Below are positions 12,803-26,180 of a stretch of DNA of 64,000 nucleotides, piece by piece. Each line of letters begins with the position of its first letter. Position 1 is the stretch's first letter. Made by a program: the position numbers and the translations under genes. The notes under the pieces were generated by a model. It saw only the letters and a list, made by a program, of their open reading frames with translations. It did no database searches and was not told where the DNA came from. Source of the stretch: Aphrophora alni (Eukaryota; Arthropoda; Insecta; Hemiptera; Aphrophoridae); assembly GCA_963513935.1 (NCBI GenBank), contig OY740774.1, positions 91,907,847-91,971,846 on the forward strand, given 5' to 3'.

Positions 12803-13199
12803 CGAGGTGTGTCAGAAAAGTAATGAGAGTGGCAACACTGCGGGCGATCTGGCAACGTTGTGTCCACCGGCCTGTGCTAAACCGGTTTCTTTATCCCTTC
12901 TTCTTTCTCAGTCCGAGTTTCAACTCCCTACAGCTAACACATTATATTTGACAGCTCCATCAGTGAAGTTCAGTTTAATTTTGTGTGTTACAAAAATGAA
13001 GCATAGGAATATAGAGCAACGTTGTGCAATCAAGTTTTGTGTTAAACTTGGTGAATCCGTAAGTGTGACTTTTGAAAAGTTGAAACAGGCCTATGGGGAA
13101 CATTGCTTATCAAGAATACAAGATTTTAGATGGCACAAATCATTTTTTGAAGGCCGAGAACACGTTGAAGATCAACCTCAGGGTGATCAACGCTCGTAT
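12803..13199 (+). mobile_element. Mariner-family transposon, 5' fragment
   Basis: The fragment starts just after a TA dinucleotide (12801-12802) with CGAGGTGTGTCAGAAAAG, which matches the terminal repeat style of arthropod mariner elements. A 5' leader of about 190 bp leads to a transposase start at 12996. Mariner-like coding continues to about 13199 and then stops matching. No matching inverted end is visible downstream, so roughly the last two thirds of the element is missing. It cannot transpose. Confidence 0.8.
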
Positions 13200-13211
13200 G
13201 TACATCATTAA
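12996..13211 (+). pseudogene. Truncated mariner transposase (N-terminal helix-turn-helix)
   Basis: This is the remnant of the DNA-binding part of a Tc1/mariner-superfamily transposase, which in intact form binds the terminal repeats and cuts DNA with a DD34D catalytic site. I start it at the ATG at 12996, although the same frame is open upstream to 12807, because mariner similarity begins there. The 71 residues hold the first helix-turn-helix pattern: an IEQRCAIKFCVKLG stretch, then the characteristic FRWHKSFFEGREHVED segment. The frame then runs into unrelated sequence and stops. The second helix-turn-helix and all catalytic aspartates are absent. Mariner proteins are usually about 340-350 residues. 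Confidence 0.85.
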
Positions 13212-13338
13212 AAACAATTTAAAGAAAATATTAAAAACCATAATTTTATATAATTAAATATTGATCTTCACTTGTGCAATAATATTAGATACATTATAAC
13301 TCAATCTATCTATCTGAGTTATAGTTTAGTTATTGTAG

Positions 13339-13409
13339 CTCATATATCACTGAGGATGGTGACTTTGTTGTTGAAACGCGTTTGATTAGGTAAACGTAAT
13401 GTTTGTGAG
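13339..13409 (+). ncRNA. Hammerhead-ribozyme-like relic (Penelope type)
   Basis: A CTGAGGA core box (13350-13356) is followed by a possible helix II, a GAAAC box (13373-13377) and a possible helix III. Helix II is 13358-13363 with 13367-13372, mainly G-U pairs around a TTT loop. Helix III is 13376-13378 plus 13381-13383 with 13392-13397, with a CG bulge and an 8-nt loop. It is followed by A at the predicted cleavage position (13398). CTCAT (13339-13343) and GTGAG (13405-13409) could close helix I. Penelope-like elements are known to carry hammerhead motifs in their terminal repeats. The base next to helix II is not a normal pair, so activity is doubtful and the call may only be a decayed relic. 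Confidence 0.35.
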
Positions 13410-13410
13410 A

Positions 13411-16400
13411 TGTTGTGCTTGACTTTTAGTATATATAATTGGATCTTCAAACAAATAAATATCAAATGTACAAAAATTACACTTTACCTGTTTACTACTT
13501 TGTGTTATCATATAATTTTTAAAATTAAACATTTTGCACTAAAACTTTACTGTGTACATCTTGACTTTTTTCGAAAATAAACTTTATTTCTATAAGGAGT
13601 TTTTGAGCAAATAATCAATTCTTATTTTATAATTATTCATACTTTAATTAGTCTTATCGTAAGTATATCCTTTATATTTATGGATAGATAACGCTAATGT
13701 ATTTGAAAATTACTTTATGGTTGCTATTTCCTATTATTGACTCATACTGCTCATATATAGTGAAAACAAAACTCGATAAATAACATTACTTTGATATTGC
13801 AGTAAGAATTTACTAATTATTTTTATATTTTTATATAATGTTCTTTGAAATTTGATATTATTCTGAGTTATTTGATTGTACGTTCTATATTAAATTAGAA
13901 TAAAGAAACATCCACCGGTGATGAAACAAGATCTGCCTTTCCGATACACATTCCAATATCCTGCGTTCAGAGATATTACTCTTTAATAACGGAAGTGAGT
14001 AACCGGAAATCGAATCGGGAGGATCTTCTGAAAACACACTCTGTATACTATTAAAGTTTACTTTAGGGAGTTCGTTATATAATCCTTAGAAACTTCATAT
14101 TTAGTGATTGTGTAAGTTGTTTATCGCAATCTGGTTTAGGCAATGTCTTAGACGACGTTTCGTAAACCGTCAACGCAAATCTCGCTCTTACAAACTGTAG
14201 GCATATTCATACCTTACCTCAATGATATATTCCACCTTTAGGTCTATTCTACAGATCCTCACTATTACCAAGTTCATTTAGAAATAAAAAAACTGTTCGT
14301 GCCCCCAAAGTAATCACTCATGTGACCTATAGCATGTACTAACTGAATCACTACACCACCTATTCACTAACATTATACCTATGCAAATAATCTCTTGCTA
14401 TTTATTTGTGAAAAAATACGCACTATAAGAAGTTGGTGTTGGATGTAACCAACACAATTTTTGAAATAATAAATAAAGAAAATAAACATGTTTCAATTAA
14501 CGAGAAAACTTTAATTTAAAATAGTTGAACGAATTTGTATTTATAATCTTCTGGCACCATTTAAAGACACTTCGACATTTATCGAGATATCTTCACAGCT
14601 AATTCAAAAGAAATAAAAATTTTATAATTTATTCTTGTAGATAGTGACTACTATCAGTTTTATATTTAGTAGAAAAAATGTGTTTTGAACCCGAGACTGT
14701 ACAATGTATTGATTCATTTGGATAGAGTTGAAAGTAGTCTTTGTGATTTAATTTCAAATGATTGAATATAACTAAACTTGTTGTTCTTAAATGATAAATT
14801 CCTTCCAACGAAAGACTGAAAAGAAATAGAAGAATATAAATATTTTGAAGGTAATATAACTCAGATTAAAAATAAAATTGCATGAAACAACAATGCTGTA
14901 ACCTGAGTATGAATTAGGCTTGTGCAAGCTTTCTATTGCTGAAAGTGCAAGTCTGATTGAAACAGAGTTCAATCTACTAATAAATTTAAAAACCAAACAA
15001 TTATTTTAAAAATTGAAAAATAAACATGAATTCAAATAGTTTGGTTTTAATTTAACTAGCCTACAACAATCAATTAAGTAAATAGTACACATAAAACCTA
15101 TGAAGGCGTAAATAATAGAATTAAATAGAGAAAAAAATATATGCATGCAATATTTTAAAATAGCAAATCCTACTTAGTTATAGGTTAAATATCTACATTT
15201 CTAGACCAAATTAAAAAATGAAGGTGATAGGTAGTAATTCACTTTGTTTGAAGATTATGTGTAGGACAATAATTTTAGACGAAGAGCCGGAAGAAGTTAT
15301 ATTATCGATCTTTAGTAATATATTTTGACATTGCACAGGCGTAATGAGTTTTGCTTGATTTAAATTTTAGCAAGAACTATCATTACTACAGTATGAATGA
15401 TCTAGGCTTTATCGAGAAGGAATGACCTTTTCACCAGATCAATTGGTAGTATTTGTAGCTTTGCCGAAAGCGATGAGTGAGAGTATGATTATTCTTTTCT
15501 TCATTAATACACTGCAAGATTTGAATTTTAGTTTTATTTAGATTGAAGCATGAAGCCATTTTCGTTTCTAATACCTCATATGTGGTACCACACACGTGGT
15601 ATATGTTATATTGTTTTGTACATGGGTATAAGTTGTGTAATAATTACACTTTATTGTTTATTTGGGCTATTTAATGTGTTACAGCTTACTGCGAAATTTT
15701 AATATTCACTAAAGTGCTCTCGTTTTGAATCTGAGAGTATAGTTTAGAGTCTTACATGTTATTAATGAATTGCAGTGTGTTCTAACATGTTTATTTTGTG
15801 TTTATTACTGAGTGTAAGGTGGAATAATGCTAGAAAATAATCCCCATAGACTACGTTATCAACAATTGTACCTATTATTATTGTTAGTTCCCGGGAATTA
15901 CAGACTAGTCCATGAAGTAAAACAAAATTCAGATTTGGCATGATTAATAGACAAGATATTTATCTTGTATAGGAGAACACCTGTTAATGGCATAAACTAG
16001 CGCTCTATCCAGAGTAGAGAAAACGAACTGAAAGTGAGGTCAGGGTACACAATGTCCTCATGATTATTACTGCAATGAAGGGTGTACCATGGTTTCTGGT
16101 CTCAAAAAACAGCCACCAAAGATCCCTTCAAAACAGTACATTATCACGCGAGTCAAAACTTTTCAAATATATTGCAATAATTTTTTATTTAACGCTAAAT
16201 ATAAATTTAGGTACGCAAAAAAATGAGAAAATAAAAATTGTTGGAATATAGCACAAAATTTTATAATACTTGGAAGTTGACAGTTTATCTGTACACATCT
16301 ATTTTGAAATTTTAATACTTTAAAAAAAATTATTAACAAGATTTTAATTTATGATGTAGAACACTAATAACAGAAGGACACAAACTATAAAATTTCTTTA

Positions 16401-19400
16401 CAATGTCTTATTACACAATTTTTGACACTAAAGTACAACAAAGTGTCAACACTAAAGAAAATTGGCCAAAATATTGCAAACTGTTTTATTTTTTACTTTA
16501 AAAAATACTGTTATTTTGTTCGATTTTGTCCTTCAATTTTGTAATTAATTAACTTATTACATTACATTATTACATTGCGCTCCATAAATCACACCTTTCG
16601 ACTTATTCGAAGGAAAATGTCCTTTTGACACAAACGTACGTACGCACATTACAAGAATGGAATCAACGTTGGTCCTTATTACAAAGCATTGAACGGAGGT
16701 ATAAACATATTTGTTTACATAATTCGATTTTTCCTTGTACGTGAATTGCAAAAATATTCTGAATAAATAATAAACACTTTATTCAGAATAAAGTCCAACA
16801 CTGAGGACCAGAAGTTGGAAAATTTTGTTAGGATTGTGATTAAGTGATTTTCAGAGTACTGATTTTATGATGAAGGAATATTGGTATGAACATTATTCTT
16901 TATAATTTTATAATATTAATAAAAAAAATTTATCAATTTTTACTGTTGAAAGATATATTTAATAATACTTTAAGCTGATTTATATAATTTTTAATTGTAC
17001 CATGTTGCTTCAAATTGGTTTATTTGGTTGTATTAGATTGTACCTGCTTGTATCTTTCTTTATACTTTATTGCTTTGTATTTCATGACTTGCTGTTTGTG
17101 CAAGGGTTAGATGAACAATATTTTTAAAGTTTTATTTTTTTTTATATTTAGATAAAAATATTGTTCATGTGATGAAAAAAAATAGTTTGACATTGAGTTT
17201 AGAAAACGGAAACATTCATTTCATAAAACAAGTATTTAATATATCGTTTTAAAAAAAGAATAGTTACGAGTCTGCGTTAGAGTAATCTCAATTGTATATT
17301 CAATGGTGCAGGTATAGAAACCTAGGTTCTAATAAATTCAACAACAAGATACAAATACTAACAATTATTACACTAGATTTGTTAATGGTTTAAATTTTTT
17401 CTCTATTTACATATTTCTAAACTAATATAAGACGCAATTATGATGAATTTGTAGATATCAATCAAATGTGTTAAATAATTTGAAAGAGTTCAAAATAATT
17501 TTATTTATCAAAACGTATAAAAGGAATAATATAAACACAGTGATACACAAGTTTTTAGTATTATATAGTGACATATATTCATATTTATAGCATGAGTACT
17601 CAACAAATGCTTCAAGCTGTAACTTCAATTTTAATGTCAAACTACCCCAACAATTAAATTTCAACCAGCGGTGCTTTTCTAACATAAATCACGAATCATG
17701 CTACTAAAAATCACAGATTTATATCTACACTTCATGTTGTTCATCCTTCATAAAAAAATAAATAATAATAATTGATTATAAAAAACTCAAGTACGTAATA
17801 CATAAAACATAAAGTGGTGTAGTAAATATGTAGAGATTAACGTAATTTTAATCTTGTCATAGTTGCATCGTATTTGATCAAGGGAAAACGGACATGAAGC
17901 AGCTAGTCATTTACAATACACTTGACAGTTTGCTCTCTGAGTGACATGAGACATATATCTCCTGAAGGAATAGTTTTGAATGACACTGTTCCATTGTTTG
18001 CATGTCACAGCTATAGTGATGGAAATATTATACCAATGTTACTGTTTTCATTTATTTAATTAATTTGACGTATATGTGTAGCATATCAAACTGGTGATGA
18101 CAGTCATAAACATGTGTATTGCTCCATACACTTTATTACTGTCTAAACAAATCTAGTTATTTACATTTAATATGAAACGAAATATAACTGTAAAAATAGT
18201 AGGTTATTACGATGACAATGGTCTGATATAAAGTTAAAATTCTACTCACCTAATATACTGCACAGACGCGTATAGAAGATTGTATTACAATCACACACAC
18301 ACTCACACACTTCTACATTATTTATTGGTCAGATAGTGTATTTGCGCATTGAATTATTGAATTTGTTATTACAGTTTATTTAACATCACTGAAGTATTAA
18401 AGATATTAAAAATTATAAAGAATTGTTTATTGATTTTATATGTAACCAATATCAGTGTGTAACAAAACATTCATTGATGGTAGAAGGGGTTTCTTGGTGA
18501 AACAATAACGTCTACTTTAAGAAAACAGTAACCTGATGAGTAATGCATAGAATCTCCAACAGGGACAGCACTGTCAAGTAAAAGCATTGCATGATTAATG
18601 TTACAAAGAAACTCAAAAGACAACGACCAAGCTTTGTTCTCATCCATTAATAATGTATTTGTTTAAACAAAGAAAGGAACAATGGTGTCTGTAGGGATAT
18701 CATAATAGGGAAATTGTGTAGATTGAAAAACCTAAAGGTTTCTTGAATAAACTTGGAAACGAAATCATACTTCTACATTTTGCTATTCATTTATCTATTA
18801 TTTTATGTAATTTTCCGTTATAAAAACGTCATATTTATTAGGATTAATTGAATTCGTCGTTGTTTTTGTGATGTAATCAATACAAAAATTCTACAGAGAT
18901 TAATAGACAAATGTCAAAATATTCAAGGTACCGACTACCTGCTCAGAAGTATTACAGATTAAAATTATATTATTAATAAAAGTCTTTTAAAATATTTATA
19001 AATTCTGGGAGAACAAATGTTTACTAATTATATGTTATAATGTAAGCCTAATAGAGGATGACATATTTTTAAATCTTCATAAATAATATAGCTTCATTTT
19101 ATTTAGGACTAAGTGGGATTGCAAATATTTTATAATTATAACTATATATGAAACAATCTATTTTTGACCATTGTCTCTGTATTTCTAGTCATAACTGTGC
19201 TAACTCTCCTGATTAGAAAAAACAAAGGAAAACCATAGCTAAAATGACAAACCTGACAATTTTTAAAAAATGTTACTCTCTTAATTTTTATGTTTATTAT
19301 ATTTAAATTTTTTAACAGTGTCGGGCTGATTAACTGACAAAAAGTGCATTAACAATATAAATTTTGTTACTACATTTCAAAATAAGATTACGATAAAAAA

Positions 19401-22400
19401 AAGTGGGAATAAGTCGTTCGAAAATATTAAAAAAAAATGTATATAGCAAATTTGATTTGTTTGCCTCATGTTATTGACAAATTTAATAGCTATGACATAA
19501 AATTACACACGAATTAGAATTGTGAATTTTAAATCTATTTTGTTTTTCAAGGATAAATAAAGCAAAAGCTTAAAGTTTCAAATATTTTAATAGTATGTTG
19601 TTTTTCATGATTTAATAATTACGACAAAAAACAATAGTAAAAGCTAAAGATGTTTTAACTGTGTTCACATGTTTATAGTAGCCAAATGTCGTTTATATAC
19701 ACAAGTATTGTTCATCAGTTAATCTTAAATTTATATCTATTACCACGTCGTATTTGAACTCCCTTCAATTAAAACTATTATTCTATAAATAATTTGTTCG
19801 CAATTTTACAAAGGATTATTTAGCAAATGATGGTTTTCTTTAACAAGACCGTATTATTTAGGTCGGATTTTTTTTACAAAATTTAAAAACTCTAAATATT
19901 CACTACTAGTATATACAACATAGTGTTAATAAAAACAAAACTGTTAATTCTAAATACGATAATGATATTGATTTAAATCTTAAAATAAATGATACTTTGC
20001 AGTTGATTTTTTTTATGAACTAATTATTTATAAATTCATTGTAAAAAAAAAAAAAAATCAATAATTTTTTAACAACTTAAAGGGTTAGTTTTATCGATTG
20101 ACATTTAAAAATATGTAATAAATCATAACTATAGGTGATGTTAGACAGCTATAGCTAAAAGTTTGATATATCTTGGAAAGCTATATTTCTTGGAAATTCA
20201 AATTGTGAAAATCTCAATTATTTAAATATGCCTTCTAAAAAAACAAAAAGATATCTTTATGAGTCATGATGTATTCTTATACGGTAATCTGAAGAATATG
20301 TCTGGACGAAATTATAAATCACTTGCGAGCTTTAAGAATGAAATAGCTTTAATTTTTCTCTAAAATAACACATTTACGTACATTGAATAATTTAAATATG
20401 TCTTTAAATCTGAACCTACGTTTCACTGTTCATTCCATTTTTTCATGTGCGCAATATAAAAGGAGTATTCTCTAATGACAAAATTTATATCATATCATGT
20501 GATATGCACTTTTTATTTAGAAAATTTAGAGTATTTTACATTTTCCTCTTAATTACGTGACAAACACTACTACAAAATCCAATTGTATATATAACTGTAA
20601 TGGTAAACGAAACACAAACATTATATTTTGTAAAATTCTACTATTTAATGTGTATTGTCAACCATTGTTTTGCAACTTGCTGTATTTATTATACAGTTTA
20701 TCCCAAACTGAATAATTGAACAAAACATTGTGTTTGTGTTTAATTTAATACTAAGACCTACCAAGAACCTTCATCGTTTAGGTTGTCACGTAAGTGAACT
20801 GTATTTTATCACAAATCAAGAATCATAATTGTATTACATATTAATGGTTTATATTTCAATCTTTAATTATATTTAGAACCTTTCAAATACTATATTTTCT
20901 CACATTTTAACATGTTTGAAATAATTGTGGTCTTATAAAATACATCAATTAAAGCTCAATAAGTTATTTGCAATTTAACTGTTGAAGCAAAACTCTTCCT
21001 GATATCGAAAACTTCAAACAATACTAATGTTGAACTGCGATATATAAACCACCATTAACTTTATAGTGCGTCTACCAAAACCATGTTCTTCAATTATTGT
21101 AAACACAGAAAATATTGGAGAAGGAGACAGAATAAACACTGGAACATCCCTAATGGATTTATGTGAGACATCAATCAAATTGATGAGTATAGAGTTCTTG
21201 TCACATATCAGTAACTTTAATGCATCTTTTCACAGGAAAATACTTTCACGAGGACATACAGAACACCTCTGCACTGAAACGAAAGTCTTTCAATATACGT
21301 TAATATAATAAACCAACTAATATTAAGATTTAAAAAAAAATTAATACTTGTTTATATGTGTCTAAATTTAACGCAATTATTAACATCATTTGTTAATTTT
21401 TCTTAATTTAATTGTTTTACTTATTTCGTTATCACAAATGTTTTCAATATTTTAATGGATCTCCACAGAAATTTACTAATTAAACATATTCAACTTTTAG
21501 GCAGTAAAATACAAGATCTCAAATAACTATTAAACAGGGATTGTCTTATACTTGTACTTTACATAACCTAAAAAATATTTATAATACAATATTATTTCAA
21601 AATAGTATAAACTGATTTTTGTGAAATTAAATTTTTACTTAAGCTCCCGTTTCATTACTTCAATAGAAGAATATGCTGTTGTTTTTATATACGTACACTT
21701 TTGGGTACGAAGCTAAATTCTAGAAAAAATATAATGAATATATTTATTTTTGCCCTATGATTCTTGAAAAAATATGTAAAATATTTGCAGTAATTACAGC
21801 ACATGCCAAGTTGGATCGAAACATCGTAATATCTCTATGCTAAAGTGCACTGTACAGATGCATACATTTGTCTCTTTTTCTTTCTTTTATTTTCACGAAA
21901 CATTAATTTCGATTTCTAAAAAGAGACCACTTGTGACTTACGTTACCTCCTATCTAGTGACAAATGTAATGAATATCTAATCTTAATAATAGCCTTAAGA
22001 AATCTATCAGCACTGAGATATAAACACATGAATATGAAAGGTTGTACAAACAACCATTATACGAATTGGATTACATTATAGATGAAACAAATTTGTAGAA
22101 AGCTGGAATTTTTTCTTGTAAGAAGAAGAATCATATAAATAGATATTTATAATAATAATTAGTAGTTAAGTAACAGATACATGGATGAAATAATGATTAA
22201 TGTGAAAAAATGTAGAGTAAAATATTTTCCAATAAAAAATCATTCAGAGCATTCCAATTTAAAATGATTTCTACTTTACCTCTTTAGAGGGATAATTACA
22301 GGTAATTACATACAATGAATATGGCGCTTAAAAATATTTTGTTACAGAAGTTGAAATTGCAAAATATTTTTAAAAAAGTGTGGCTTTATAAGACAATAAA

Positions 22401-25142
22401 ATAAGTATCTTATTTCTGCACTACTGGATTCTGAACCTTGTAATGTCATCAAACTCATTATGTAGCTTTATATTAAAAAAAAAAAAGTTTAATAAACTTT
22501 TATTTTTATAATTCATATATATTCAAATATATTCATATATATTTAAGTTTCACTGACTTGATAATCATATTTTATTAGTGTTATTTTTAATGAAGTTCAA
22601 ATTACTATTTTTTTTTTTACGGATTGCAAGACTTTATTAATGTTTAAATTAATAGCAATTATATATTATCATTTTTACATATATTATGTTTTGCTTATAA
22701 TTTATGTAATAACATTTCAGTTTCTTCATCCAGAGGGCATATGTTCAGCATTTATTTCCAATGGATGGCGATAATTTATAAATAATGTTGACGATGGATA
22801 AATTAATTTTTAGTTTCCTTTGAGGACATTTTAATTACAGTTGAAGAAATAAATATTTTCGTAAAATTACAGCATGATGCAGGTTTTTCTGATTTTTTTT
22901 TTTTTTTTTTTTTTTTAACAAAATTTAAATTATTGATATGAATTTAGTGACTTACGTCCAGCAACCAAATAAACAGCTTTTATACGAAGAATATTCTTAT
23001 GGAAAGCCTTAAATGAAAAAATTTTATCCAAAAAAAAATAATAACCCATTTCTAATATTTATATGTAATTAAGAGAATTAATTTATCGGTGTAACTTCAT
23101 AGGTGTTGAATTTAGGATATAATTCCTAAGTTAAAATATTTAACTGGGCTCTTGTACTAAAGGCTGGAAGATTATTGATTTTATTTATATATTTAATAAA
23201 TTTTATAGTACATAATAACAAGTTAAAGTGTAACAAAAACCTTTCTATAACATGCGAACATTGCAATGCACATTAACACAGATCCTTTACAGGAGGGATT
23301 TTAACGCTGCGTGAGAAAGGTTTTTAATGTCTGATTTAAGAGACTTTTAATTTTATAGGCAGTAACGTAACCGGACCACTAACCAGATTGTAGCAGACAT
23401 TGCTCATAAACGTATTTCACTTAAGGCCTGTGTAACGTTTCCACGTAAATTCCGTAACTTTCGAAAACATCTTTAAAAAACACAATAAATTGTATACATT
23501 TACTAAATATTGTGTTTGTGTTTCGTTTAACAATGTAATATATTTTACTGTAAACCAATAACATGAAAGAGCATGACACGTTCAATTTAGGAATGTAAAC
23601 GTCAAATTTATTGTTATTATTCATGAGGAAATTGTTGTTTCTTATAATTTGATTTTGTAGAAGTTGGAACGTTACTTCATTCTGAACAAGATATTTAAAA
23701 GTGTTTATGCATATGATGTTTACAATGTGTGATAAAAAACTGTACGTATGTAGCTTCTATTTTATCTGAGATTTAATTTCAACATTTTAGTTTTGTTTCT
23801 ATAATCTGAGAGTTGATCCTTAGATCTGTGCAAATGAAATTAAATTAGAGAGCAAGTGGGATTGTAGCCTGTCTACAAAGCTTTGGTTGGACATCAAACA
23901 AAGTCTCTTTATTATCTGTTATACAAAGAGTAAATACAAATTTTTCAATCTAGAATAAATTTTAATATTCTATGAACTAACAATATAGCCTGACATTGTT
24001 TTTATGTATATATAATATTTTGTTTTAAAAAAATTTTACAATTCGGCGTTGTAATTAAATTGGATACAATATATTTACTTCTGTAGCAAATATCATGTTT
24101 ATATATAAATCATGTTTACTCGTAAGCGTGCTTATACACGGACAACAAACGACGACAGACAGACGTCATTAAGATTTTTATTTTACGGTTTTCTTAGGAC
24201 AGAGAAATTTGAAGATCAGTCAATAAATATGGGGTCGAAATATTTGATGATCACGAAAAGTACCCTATACTTCGTATATTGGGTAAGTAGTCACTCTTTA
24301 ATATCAGTCTTCTTGTTTAACAGAATAATTATATATTTTGAACCTCCTTATAGTTCTTACAGCAAGCAATAATCATGTACACGTGTAAGCTTATGTGGAA
24401 CTTGTAGCAATATCATACTTTAGAAGTGAACGATTTCCTGTTTAAATATACCACCAAGTAATAAGTTGCACCCTTCAAAAAGATTTGATGTTTGCAAAGG
24501 ATTGTGCTGTGTTAATTGCTTTCGGAGAGAGCGTAATCCTAGGAGAGATAGGTTTCAGGATATTCTTAAAAAAGCGCGAAAATATTTCTTATAAAATCAA
24601 CAATTGTTACTTATAGATAATTTTGTCAAATATACATTCATAAGTTATCAGTGGAGATTTTATTTTAAATATATACACAATGTATCATCTGGGGTATGTT
24701 TTAAGTTCCTTTTGTTCCTTTGTTAAAGAAGTTGTCTATTCAAATAAGATTTAGGTAACTTCACCAGTTCCTGAGAAGCAAGTAATCCTAATTCAGGTTA
24801 TTTAAAGGTTAATAATTTAATATATATTTTTTCTATTAGATTAGTACATTCTCTAATCATTCAGAATAATATAAGCAGCACAACGGAAAACATATTCTCA
24901 TTTAAACCACACGTTCTTCAGTTACGTCATACATCAGCACGTCTTTATCCTTACCTATTATCATTCAACGTGTTTAAGAATGTTTTTATTTATTGGAAAA
25001 ACACATCCGTGTAATAATTTTAAACTACAATGTTATGTACACCTAATGCAAAAATTAGAAAACATAGTCATTGTGCCACAATATTAATACTGAAAATATA
25101 AGTAGTAGATGCTTATATACTGTAAGTCGTAAAGATAATACG

Positions 25143-25144
<2 letters not shown>
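13411..25144. other. Long AT-rich non-coding stretch
   Basis: This is almost 12 kb with no convincing gene. Slightly GC-richer islands occur near 13900-14360, 17880-18010 and 18480-18660, but none has a recognisable protein, RNA fold or element end. Short open frames (for example 21066-21308 plus, 24112-24372 plus, 17458-17685 minus) match no family I know. A run of 24 T lies at 22893-22916. The appearance fits a large intron or an intergenic desert. Confidence 0.5.

Positions 25145-25174
<30 letters not shown>
25145..25174. repeat. (AT)n microsatellite
   Basis: About 15 AT units. Confidence 0.9.
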
Positions 25175-25178
<4 letters not shown>

Positions 25179-25546
25179 ACTGTTTGTCACTCGTTAACAT
25201 ATCAGAACACTAGTGTTGTCATTTTGAAGCAAGGTGGATTTCAACAAACGTTAAAAGTTTAACAATTAAAAAGATGTTTGATTTTCATTATTCACATAAT
25301 CTGAGTCTCAGATTTCATTAAAATTTTATTGACCTAGTCTTGTGCACTTAATACAAGTGACATTACTCTGACTTATGTCTTTTAAGGAAAACAAGTGTTA
25401 TCCAAAACCAGAAACAAAGATTTGAAAACTGTGATTTTAATAAGTTTAGTCACTCACAGAAAACATTTGTGCTGACTGTGGTTTTATTATTGTGTTTTAA
25501 CTTTATTATCTTAAAAATGTGATTTGATCCCTTTGAAAACAGCATT

Positions 25547-25640
25547 TTACCAGGTACATTGGAGGTGTAGACCAGATGAACATTGCTGCCTACTGCGTGT
25601 CTGTAAGATATTGTGGATGTCAATTATCTTATGACTTATT
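25547..25640 (+). pseudogene. Possible piggyBac transposase remnant
   Basis: One frame reads YIGGVDQMN followed by IAAYCVSVRYCGC. piggyBac-type transposases carry an MGGVD..DQ motif with a following Y.VS.R segment around the third catalytic aspartate, and the order and spacing here are similar with about two residues missing. A stop lies just upstream in this frame and another at the end, so at most a short decayed piece remains. The match is short and could be chance. Confidence 0.3.
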
Positions 25641-26099
25641 GTTGACGTAATCAAAGTAAAAAAATGTATAATACTGTATATGGAATTTATTTGATATTAC
25701 AATGTTAATAGAAGTAAAAAAAAGTAATATAAATTTCACATTAGCTAAACTTAAACTTATCTCATCATGGTGTTATAGATTCCAATTTGACAATAAAAAA
25801 AATTAATTTATTTTAGGAAGATTATTAAAGGTGATATCATAATTAAAATTTTCCATTGTCATGTAATCTATCACAATATATCATTAGAGTTACTAGATGT
25901 GGGTTTAAGGATTATATCCTATATTTTATTCTTTTAGAATTAGAGTTGAATGTTTCGTAAAGTCTTTGTGATCGGTCCGGACAAAATCAAATGGGTAACA
26001 GAACATTTTTGTTTAATCTACTAAACTTTTTATAATAATTCCAATTTCTATGTGAACACACGTGAAGAGACGATGTAGAACAGGTGAATAGATCAATGG

Positions 26100-26106
<7 letters not shown>

Positions 26107-26179
<73 letters not shown>
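26107..26179. repeat. (AT)n microsatellite
   Basis: About 36 uninterrupted TA units. Confidence 0.95.

Positions 26180-26180
<1 letters not shown>

Noticed and set aside
18531..18620. CTGATGA hammerhead-like core box
   Set aside because: No GAAA box lies at a workable distance and no helix II can be drawn.
20289..20320. CTGAAGA with a following GAC-GAA, resembling a hammerhead core
   Set aside because: The possible helix II is only 3 bp, is displaced by 4 nt, and there is no helix III or I.
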